Below are positions 1 through 6,003 of a stretch of DNA of 7,967 nt, in pieces. This DNA is from Bacteroidota bacterium. Lineage in GTDB: Bacteria; Bacteroidota; Bacteroidia; Chitinophagales; Chitinophagaceae. The stretch's first letter is position 1. Each line of letters starts with the position of its first letter. Under the pieces are notes generated by a model. The model was not told the DNA's origin and did not search any database. It was given only the letters and a program-made list of their open reading frames with translations. The stretch spans positions 1 to 7,967 of the forward strand of contig CANHOY010000071.1 of assembly GCA_947462495.1 (NCBI GenBank), given 5' to 3'. The position numbers were made by a program, and so were the translations under genes.

Positions 1-3000
1 ATCCTGTTGATACGGATGGAGATGGCACGCCAGATTATAGAGATTTAGATAGTGATGGAGATGGAATACCTGATTCAATTGAAAAAGGAACTAATCCATT
101 AATTCCTGTTGACACCGATGGAGATGGTACACCAGATTATAGAGATTTAGATAGTGATGGTGATGGCATTTCAGATTCAATTGAAAAAGGAACTAATCCA
201 TTAATTCCTGTTGACACCGATGGAGATGGTACACCGGATTATAGAGATACCGATAGTGATGGCGATGGGGTTCTTGATAATGTAGATAATTGTAGAATAG
301 AAGTGGGTGTTGTTGAAAATGATGGTTGTCCTAAAAATCAATCAAACACTATTCCTGACAATATTGTCAATCCTGATATAAATGTTACCAATATTAAAGT
401 TCCAGTAAGTGGGAATCTTAGTACGAATGATAAAATAAATGCAGGAACAACTTATGGAGTGCCAGTAGCTTCTACTACAAATCCATCTGGAGCTACGATA
501 ACCATTAATGCAACAACCGGAACGTATACTTTTACAGGAACGACGCCAGGAAAATATATATTTTATATTCCTGTTTGTGCTTCAGGTCAAACATCTGATT
601 GTCCTCTATCACCATTAGAAATTACGGTCTTAGAACCAGTTGCTTCAACTGATGACCCAGTGGCGAATAATGATATTGCAACAATAAAATATAATACAGC
701 TACCACAGTAAATATTTTAGGAAATGATAAAGCAGGCAACCCAGGCGGAGCAATTGATACCGCCAGCGTAAAAGTATTGGTTCAGCCAGCTCATGGAACT
801 GTTGTAGTAAATAAAGACGGTTCAATAACCTATACACCAACTGTGGGCTATGCAGGAACGGATAGTGTAATATACAATGTATGTGATACCGTAAAACCTG
901 CTAAATGCAGTAATGCGGTAGTTTATTTTACGGTTCAAGCAAATGCGATAAATCCAGTAACCACTGCTACCGATGATTACACAGCAGTCACCGGTTCAAT
1001 GAATGGAATTACTTCAGTTAGCGGTAATGTATTAAATAATGATAAAAACTCAGGGGCATTAACTACAGCCAATGCTCTAACGGCGGCAATTATAACAGGA
1101 CCCACTGCGGCGCAAGGGACCTTTACTATTAATGCAGATGGGAGTTATACCTTTACTCCAGCAGCAGGGTATAGTGGAACGGTTAATATTGTATATGAAG
1201 TATGTGGAGGTACGCCAACTTCCTGTGCAAAAGCATCTTTACATATTTTGGTAGACCCAGTACCGACTATTATTCCAGATATAAACGTTACCAATATTAA
1301 TGTTCCAGTAAGTGGTAATCTTAATACAAATGACAAAGTAAATACAGAAACAACTTATGGAGTGCCAGTTGCTTCTACTACTAATCCGTCAGGAGCTACG
1401 ATAACAATTGATGCTGCAACAGGAACGTATACTTTCACATCAACTACTCCTGGGAAATATATTTATTATGTTCCAGTTTGTGAAAATGGTCAAACTACTA
1501 ATTGTCCATTAAGTCCATTGGAGATAACCGTATTGGATCCATTTAGTAATACCAATTTGCCAGTGGTCAATAATGATGTGGCAGCTACTAAAGTGGGTAC
1601 ACCAGTAACTACGAATGTTTTAGCCAATGATAAAAAATCAAATATCAATAATCAATTAGATACGGCGTCTTTAAAGATTAGTACTTCGCCAACAAATGGC
1701 ACCGCTATTGTAAATGCGGATGGAACCATTACTTATAGCCCTGTTGCTGGATTTGTAGGAACGGATAGTTTAGTGTATACTGTTTGCGATAATGTAAATC
1801 CTGCCCATTGTCAAACAGGGGTGGTGTATTATACTGTACTTCCATCTACTGCAAATATTGCTAATTCATTAGCAGATGATTATGCTACTATTAATGGAGC
1901 TGTAAAAAATACAAGTAGCGTATCAGGTAATGTTTTATTAAATGATAAAAGTACAGCTGGTGCTAGTTTAACAGCGTCCTTGGTTACTGGGCCCACTGCA
2001 GCGCAAGGAACTTTTGCTATTAATACAGATGGTAGTTACACCTTTACGCCAACAGCAGGATTTACAGGACCTGTTTCTATCACTTACCAAGCATGTGATA
2101 ATGCCAATCCTGCTAATTGTGCATTGGCTACCTTACATATTTTAGTAAATCCTTACTTTAAATTAGCCAACGATTCTGCAACTCAAACTATCGAAAAACC
2201 TATCAATGGCACTGTGACTACCAATGATTATGCACCTAATGCAACTTATGGGACTCCTTTACCTGATGCCAATAACTTATCTGGAGCTACGTTTACATTA
2301 AATAGTAATGGTACTTATAGTTTTCTTGCTACGCTACCTGGTATTTATAAATATACCTACCCAGTATGTGCGCAAGGTCAAATTGCTAATTGTGATTCAG
2401 CTACTATTGTTTTTGATATTACCTATTTACCTCAAGGAACTATTAACTTAAAATATCCAACCTTATTACAAGCAGATTCGGTTCAACTTGTATTTAATTT
2501 CACGGCAGGGGTGGGGCCATTTAAATTGGTCGTTTTAAATAGTTTAACCAATAAAAAAGACACCTTATACAATGTTAGAGAAAATGCAGCTATTTTAGTA
2601 GCACCTTCAAAGAATGATACGAGGTATACTTTGTTGAGTATTACAGATTCCAACAATGTTATTAGAGATTTTAATATTACCAAAGACACGGCAAATTTAA
2701 ATATTTTAAAACCTCAAATTTTATTAACATTAAAGGCCGAACTTCCTAATAAATTGCCCGACAATTCATTTAAGACAAAAATCTTAATGAAGATTAGAAA
2801 TAATGGAGAAATTGATTTGCAAGATGTACAAGTGAACGCAGATTTATCTAAAGTATTCCCAGCTGATATGAGGTATACATTAGATAGTTTTAAAGTAACT
2901 TATGGAAATATTAAATTAAATCCTAGTTATACAGGTTTGGGGGCAACTTTTAAGCCAAATTATATAACTAAATTCTTGAATGGATTTAGTTATACTTATC

Positions 3001-5024
3001 GCAGTCAATCAGCTTTGTCGGGAAGTGATTTGTTTGATTATGGAGTTGGACTAAATGTTGCCGAGGAAGGAGACGTAGTATTTTACTTTACATTGAATCC
3101 TGGTAAGACTTTAGATCCTTTGGTATTGCAATTTTCAAGTGTTGGTAATGGCTTATTATTACAGAATGATGGTAAGAAAAGTATGGATACAGCTACTTCG
3201 CTTTCTCATGATAATTCGAATTTATTAGCACATCCAGAATTTACAAATATTGGAAATCCTTTACCCACTTATGTACCTTTGTTTTTAGTTGCTGAAATTG
3301 GTGCATCACTTCAAGGGTCAAAGGCCGATACCGTTGCAGGGGGATATAATTTTCATTATACATCAGTGATTAAAAACTATAGTAATAGTAATTTAGATTC
3401 TGTTTTTGCCTATTATAATTTACGTAAAGCATTCCCTTCGCCAGATACGGCTTCTCTTATTGGAGTGCCAAAAGTAACTGGTACAGTAACATTAAATCCG
3501 AACTATGATGGAGTAACCGATACTGCCATTTTAAGTGGGATAGGCTTTTTAAAAGTGGGAGATTCAATAATTATTAAATATGATGTTTTTGTAAAAACAA
3601 ATAAAGCACAGTATTCATGGCCTAGTTATTTATTAACTAAGGGTATTACCACCACAGGGGCTATTTCGGTTTCGGATTCATCTACTAATGGTGTAAATCC
3701 AGATCCAAATAAAGATAGTATCCCCAATGAACATTTACCAACTATTGTTCAAGTAGGGTATAATCCACCTGCGATACCCACTTTAGTAAGTAATGTTATA
3801 TACAATGTAGGCGATTCATTGAACCCGAAAAATATTGGGGTACTAATAAAAACAGTTCCGCCCAATGCCATACCTACCTGGTGTGATGCGAATGGAATAA
3901 ATTGTTACAGTGCTGCGCCTAGTTTGCCATCAAAAACAGGAGTCTATATTTATTGTGTTAAATCTTTGGATACTTTAACGGGATTAACCAGTAGCCCATG
4001 TGTGATGGATACCGTTACGATGTTGCCTGTGGTCAAAGTAAAAAATGATACATTAATGAGCAATGTATTATCCAATCCGAAAAATATTTCATATTTAATT
4101 ACAGGAATTACACCAGGTAGTGTTCCAAGTTGGTGTGATGTAAATGGTAATAATTGTACAAAAGTTGCGCCAAGTATTCCAACAATTCCTGGTAAATATG
4201 TATGGTGTGTGAAGGCTATAGATTCTGCAACGAGCCTTTCAAGTGCCAATTGCAAAATGGATACTTTAACTATTTTGGATGCCTATCAAGTTTTAGATAT
4301 TACAAAACAAGTTACTGGAATAACAATGAGTCCAGATGGTTCCTACTTGATCAATTTTGTAATTAAAGCACAAAATAAAACCAATAACAAAATTGATTCC
4401 GTTTTAATTAAGGATGACCTTAATACCACTTTTAAAACCAATAAAGGTTTTGATATTGCCAGTATCACGGTTTCGGGTGGATTGGTGAAGAACAATAATT
4501 TTAATGGGTATACCAATATTGATTTAGTTACCAACGCTTCCGTTTTGGCTGCAAATAAAGCCGATTCTGTTAACTTAACCATACTCATTAATTCTGCAGA
4601 CATTAATGGCAAATATGAAAATATTGCCTCCATCATTGCTAATACTGATTATGGCAAATTAGTATTGGTATCTAACGATCCGGTAGTTAATCCTAATAAT
4701 TATTTAAATAGAGTGCCTACGGCATTTGTAGTTCCTAAAATGGATGTAATAGTTCCAGGTGGATTCTCTCCTAATAATGATGGTATCGATGATACATGGA
4801 TTATTAAACGACCATTTGGCACAAAGATTACTGTACATGTATTTAATCGATGGGGTAATAAGGTTTATGAGAATGAAAATTACAATAATGATTGGAGAGG
4901 TAAAGGGGTGAGTAATTTCTTAGGAGAAGAGTTACCAGAAGGCACTTACTTCTATGCAGTGGAGGCAGCTGATGTAAATGGAGCTGTTAAAAGATTTGCA
5001 GGATCCTTAACCATAGTAAGGTAA
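1..5024 (+). CDS. Giant multi-domain T9SS-secreted adhesin-like protein, type B sorting domain (5' partial)
   Basis: The frame is open from base 3 to the TAA at 5022-5024, giving 1673 visible residues with no start; the gene begins left of the window. The GTG at 303 lies inside a TSP3 repeat and is not a start. Approximate residues: 1-110 TSP3 repeats (DxDGDG motifs) closed by a Cys97/Cys109 pair; 124-809 seven cadherin-like/Ig-like modules, each with two cysteines near its end; 810-902 an Ig-like module; 903-1090 and 1091-1251 DUF11-like modules; 1261-1426 two four-cysteine modules; 1427-1579 a third DUF11-like module; 1584-1673 the CHU_C domain (FSPNNDGIDD, then FNRWGNKVYE and PEGTYFYAVE). 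Known from the family: CHU_C directs export through the type IX system and surface retention. Inferred: a long, calcium-stabilised surface adhesin comparable in role to SprB; the ligand is unknown. The signal peptide must lie upstream. The PorP/SprF gene follows after 14 bases. Identity as a T9SS type B cargo is firm; the adhesin role is inferred from architecture. Confidence 0.93.
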   Translation, partial: PVDTDGDGTPDYRDLDSDGDGIPDSIEKGTNPLIPVDTDGDGTPDYRDLDSDGDGISDSIEKGTNPLIPVDTDGDGTPDYRDTDSDGDGVLDNVDNCRIEVGVVENDGCPKNQSNTIPDNIVNPDINVTNIKVPVSGNLSTNDKINAGTTYGVPVASTTNPSGATITINATTGTYTFTGTTPGKYIFYIPVCASGQTSDCPLSPLEITVLEPVASTDDPVANNDIATIKYNTATTVNILGNDKAGNPGGAIDTASVKVLVQPAHGTVVVNKDGSITYTPTVGYAGTDSVIYNVCDTVKPAKCSNAVVYFTVQANAINPVTTATDDYTAVTGSMNGITSVSGNVLNNDKNSGALTTANALTAAIITGPTAAQGTFTINADGSYTFTPAAGYSGTVNIVYEVCGGTPTSCAKASLHILVDPVPTIIPDINVTNINVPVSGNLNTNDKVNTETTYGVPVASTTNPSGATITIDAATGTYTFTSTTPGKYIYYVPVCENGQTTNCPLSPLEITVLDPFSNTNLPVVNNDVAATKVGTPVTTNVLANDKKSNINNQLDTASLKISTSPTNGTAIVNADGTITYSPVAGFVGTDSLVYTVCDNVNPAHCQTGVVYYTVLPSTANIANSLADDYATINGAVKNTSSVSGNVLLNDKSTAGASLTASLVTGPTAAQGTFAINTDGSYTFTPTAGFTGPVSITYQACDNANPANCALATLHILVNPYFKLANDSATQTIEKPINGTVTTNDYAPNATYGTPLPDANNLSGATFTLNSNGTYSFLATLPGIYKYTYPVCAQGQIANCDSATIVFDITYLPQGTINLKYPTLLQADSVQLVFNFTAGVGPFKLVVLNSLTNKKDTLYNVRENAAILVAPSKNDTRYTLLSITDSNNVIRDFNITKDTANLNILKPQILLTLKAELPNKLPDNSFKTKILMKIRNNGEIDLQDVQVNADLSKVFPADMRYTLDSFKVTYGNIKLNPSYTGLGATFKPNYITKFLNGFSYTYRSQSALSGSDLFDYGVGLNVAEEGDVVFYFTLNPGKTLDPLVLQFSSVGNGLLLQNDGKKSMDTATSLSHDNSNLLAHPEFTNIGNPLPTYVPLFLVAEIGASLQGSKADTVAGGYNFHYTSVIKNYSNSNLDSVFAYYNLRKAFPSPDTASLIGVPKVTGTVTLNPNYDGVTDTAILSGIGFLKVGDSIIIKYDVFVKTNKAQYSWPSYLLTKGITTTGAISVSDSSTNGVNPDPNKDSIPNEHLPTIVQVGYNPPAIPTLVSNVIYNVGDSLNPKNIGVLIKTVPPNAIPTWCDANGINCYSAAPSLPSKTGVYIYCVKSLDTLTGLTSSPCVMDTVTMLPVVKVKNDTLMSNVLSNPKNISYLITGITPGSVPSWCDVNGNNCTKVAPSIPTIPGKYVWCVKAIDSATSLSSANCKMDTLTILDAYQVLDITKQVTGITMSPDGSYLINFVIKAQNKTNNKIDSVLIKDDLNTTFKTNKGFDIASITVSGGLVKNNNFNGYTNIDLVTNASVLAANKADSVNLTILINSADINGKYENIASIIANTDYGKLVLVSNDPVVNPNNYLNRVPTAFVVPKMDVIVPGGFSPNNDGIDDTWIIKRPFGTKITVHVFNRWGNKVYENENYNNDWRGKGVSNFLGEELPEGTYFYAVEAADVNGAVKRFAGSLTIVR
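6..269 (+). repeat. 102-bp tandem repeats encoding TSP3 calcium-binding units
   Basis: Two full 102-bp units (6-107 and 108-209) and the first 60 bases of a third (210-269) lie in tandem. Each full unit encodes 34 residues built on DTDGDGTPDYRDLDSDGDG, then a PDSIEKGTNPLIP-like linker. By hand count units 1 and 2 differ at 9 of 102 bases but at only one residue (Pro to Ser); the last 36 bases of both are identical. The third unit departs after the second DGDG and runs into DNVDNC, the usual closing motif of TSP3 arrays. The Asp-rich DxDGDG motifs are those that bind calcium in thrombospondin type 3 repeats. The array probably extends left of the window. Confidence 0.9.
372..1274 (+). repeat. 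Super-repeat copy 1: cadherin-like modules A1-B1-C1
   Basis: This 903-bp unit encodes three consecutive beta-sandwich modules of about 90-105 residues. A1 starts PDINVTNI and ends PLEITVLEP (372-638). B1 (about 639-944) carries VNILGNDK, DGSITYTP and GTDSVIYNVCD. C1 (about 945-1259) carries VSGNVLNNDK, DGSYTFTPAAGYSG and HILVDP. The NDK, DGS-TYTP and G-Y-GTDS elements are typical of cadherin-like or Big_9/VCBS-type repeats of bacterial surface proteins. Each module has a cysteine pair near its end: CX7C in A1 and B1, CX6C in C1. The module repeats 903 bases downstream. Confidence 0.85.
1275..2153 (+). repeat. Super-repeat copy 2: cadherin-like modules A2-B2-C2
   Basis: This is the second copy of the A-B-C triplet. 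Anchor motifs of A (PDINVTNI), B (GTDS) and early C (SGNVL) all sit exactly 903 bases after their partners in copy 1. After that, C2 has lost 12 bases relative to C1, between SGNVL and TGPTAAQGTF, so this copy is shorter. Hand-aligned protein identity is about 74/89 for A1/A2 and about 49/94 for B1/B2, so divergence is uneven. All three modules have a CX7C pair near their end. Function inferred: an elongated stalk of Ig-like folds. Confidence 0.85.
2154..2429 (+). repeat. Incomplete third super-repeat: module A3 only
   Basis: A diverged A-type module follows C2 directly. Matching positions are GTVTTND, ATYGTPLPD, LSGATFTLNSNGTYSF, LPGIYKYTYPVC and GQIANCDSA, which align with A1 and A2 including the CX7C pair. 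Its GTVTTND motif lies 894 bases after the matching GNLNTND of A2. No B or C module follows; the sequence passes into an unrelated Ig-like module with GVGPFKLVVLN and RYTLLSITDSN (2430-2708). Confidence 0.75.
2709..3755 (+). repeat. Two DUF11-like modules (D1, D2) of the adhesin
   Basis: D1 (2709-3272) and D2 (3273-3755) share the outline of DUF11-type conserved surface repeats: a strand with KIRNNGE or VIKNYSN, then a D-V or D-S-V pair, an NADLSKVFP or NLRKAFPSP segment, and a GNIKLNPSYTG or GTVTLNPNYDG turn. A third module with the same outline (FKTNKGFDI, then VKNNNFNGYTN) appears later at 4281-4739. DUF11-like modules are common in large bacterial surface proteins as structural repeats. 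The assignment is by motif pattern only; similarity between copies is low, so a related Ig-like family is possible. Confidence 0.6.
3783..4280 (+). repeat. Tandem pair of 84-residue four-cysteine modules (E1, E2)
   Basis: Two adjacent modules repeat at 252 bp. Each has SNV, NPKNI, IP/VP-WCD-NG-NC, AP-xP, G-Y-CVK-D, T-LSS or TGLTSS, and a final C-MDT. The cysteines fall at residues 1294, 1301, 1318, 1333 and 1378, 1385, 1402, 1417 of the visible fragment, so spacing (7, 17, 15) is the same in both copies. I do not recognise a named family. The length and G-x-Y strand near the end suggest an Ig-like sandwich with one or two disulphides. The pair separates the second and third DUF11-like modules. 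Confidence 0.8.
4281..4739 (+). other. Third DUF11-like module (D3) of the adhesin
   Basis: This region (about residues 1427-1579) reads as a single module: an opening VLDITKQVTGI strand, INFVIKAQNKTNN, DSVLIKDDLNTTFK, GGLVKNNNFNGYTN and a closing SNDPVVNPN segment. The order of these elements matches the two earlier DUF11-like modules and places it just before the sorting domain, as in other T9SS cargo proteins. The assignment is by pattern and is moderately secure. Confidence 0.6.
4752..5021 (+). other. CHU_C gliding-motility-associated C-terminal domain (T9SS type B sorting signal)
   Basis: The last 90 residues of the adhesin carry the full signature of the CHU_C domain: PGGFSPNNDGIDDTWII, then VHVFNRWGNKVYENENY, NDWRGKG, LPEGTYFYAVE and a closing FAGSLTIVR. 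The protein ends exactly at the end of the domain, as is usual. In Flavobacterium johnsoniae, type B domains of this kind need a PorP/SprF-type partner for export and attachment, and such a gene lies immediately downstream here. The identification is firm. Confidence 0.95.
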
Positions 5025-5038
5025 AAGATAAATTATAA

Positions 5039-5986
5039 ATGAAGGGCATTAATATATATATTAAAATTATTCTAATCACCATGGGTGTGCTTCTGTTGTC
5101 CAACAATAGGAGTATGGCACAAACTGAACCTATGTATTCTCAATACATGTACAATATGTTGGGGGTAAACCCGGCATATGCAGGAAGTAGAGAAGCCACT
5201 AGTTTTAATATATTTCAAAGAAGACAGTGGGTGGGTATAGATGGAGCGCCTCAAACTACTTCAGTAAGTTTAGATCAAGCAATTTTAAATAAAAAAGCTG
5301 GGTGGGGGATTCAGCTATACGATGACAAATTAGGAGTAGAAAAAGCGGATGGAATTAATTTAATGACTGCTACTAGAATTAGAGTTTCTGAAAATGGGAT
5401 ACTTTCTGGGGGCTTAAGTTTTGGAGTAATGAACTATCGTATCGATTTAATAAATGTAGCTAATAGATTTACCCCTAGTGATCCTGCTTTTTATTCCAAC
5501 TTTAATAAATGGACACCAAGTATTGGCTTAGGGCTTTATTACAATACAGATAATTTTTATGCAGGAGTTTCTATTCCTAATATTTTGAAGTCACGTTTAT
5601 CAGCTTTTGATGCGATTAAATCGGGTCTTCAAAAGGTGAATGCAAGACATTTCTTTTTGACAACAGGAATAGTAATCCCATTAAATGAAGATATAAAGAT
5701 CAAGCCTTCCACAATGATTAAGATGGTAGAAGGGGCGCCTATTGAAGCTGATTTTAATACAAATGTATGGTTACGTGATTTAGTTTCTGTAGGCGTTTCT
5801 TATAGAACTGGGGATGCGATAATTGGCATGGCCGAAATTCAAGCTACTGAGAATTTAAGATTTGGGTATTCATATGATATTACCATTTCTCCCTTAAAAT
5901 ATTACAATAACGGTTCCCATGAATTTATGATTAGATATGAATTTGGCAATACTAAAACAAAAGTAAAATCAACTAGATATTTTTAA
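5039..5986 (+). CDS. PorP/SprF family type IX secretion outer-membrane protein
   Basis: Complete gene of 315 residues, close to the usual length of this family. The N-terminus (1-27, ending RSMA before Gln28) is a signal peptide; Met15 is a possible internal start but would shorten it, so the ATG at 5039 is preferred. The mature protein opens with the family motif YSQYMYNMLGVNPAYAGS (33-50) and RRQWVGIDGAP (61-71). Later it has GVSYRTGD, GYSYDITIS (276-284) and HEFMIRYEF (294-302), and ends in Phe, consistent with an outer-membrane beta-barrel. Known from the family: SprF is needed to secrete and attach SprB, a cargo with the same type of C-terminal domain. Inferred: this is the partner of the adhesin just upstream. 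The spacer is 14 A/T-rich bases without a clear Shine-Dalgarno sequence, normal for Bacteroidota. Co-transcription with both neighbours is likely. No damage seen. Confidence 0.95.
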   Translation: MKGINIYIKIILITMGVLLLSNNRSMAQTEPMYSQYMYNMLGVNPAYAGSREATSFNIFQRRQWVGIDGAPQTTSVSLDQAILNKKAGWGIQLYDDKLGVEKADGINLMTATRIRVSENGILSGGLSFGVMNYRIDLINVANRFTPSDPAFYSNFNKWTPSIGLGLYYNTDNFYAGVSIPNILKSRLSAFDAIKSGLQKVNARHFFLTTGIVIPLNEDIKIKPSTMIKMVEGAPIEADFNTNVWLRDLVSVGVSYRTGDAIIGMAEIQATENLRFGYSYDITISPLKYYNNGSHEFMIRYEFGNTKTKVKSTRYF

Positions 5987-6003
5987 TGTAGTTAAACAAT
6001 AAA

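Noticed and set aside
6..269. CRISPR-like direct repeats
   Set aside because: The units are contiguous 102-bp coding repeats with no spacers, in frame with the adhesin gene and encoding calcium-binding motifs.
303..305. GTG as the start codon of the large gene
   Set aside because: The same frame is open back to base 3 and encodes continuous TSP3 repeats; the GTG lies between the closing cysteines of that array, and no signal peptide follows it.
5025..5038. Terminator or promoter between the adhesin and the SprF-like gene
   Set aside because: The 14-base gap is plain A/T-rich sequence with no inverted repeat or promoter-like element; the 17-base gap at 5987-6003 is likewise empty.
5081..5083. 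ATG at codon 15 as the true start of the SprF-like gene
   Set aside because: Starting there would leave a very short signal peptide; the ATG at 5039 gives a lysine-containing N-region and a full hydrophobic core.
1145..5254. Open frames on the minus strand, 60-101 codons long (1145-1336, 2483-2689, 3950-4255, 4343-4636, 5072-5254)
   Set aside because: All lie opposite well-supported coding sequence, have no recognisable domains and no neighbouring genes on that strand; they are shadows of the biased codon use of the real genes.
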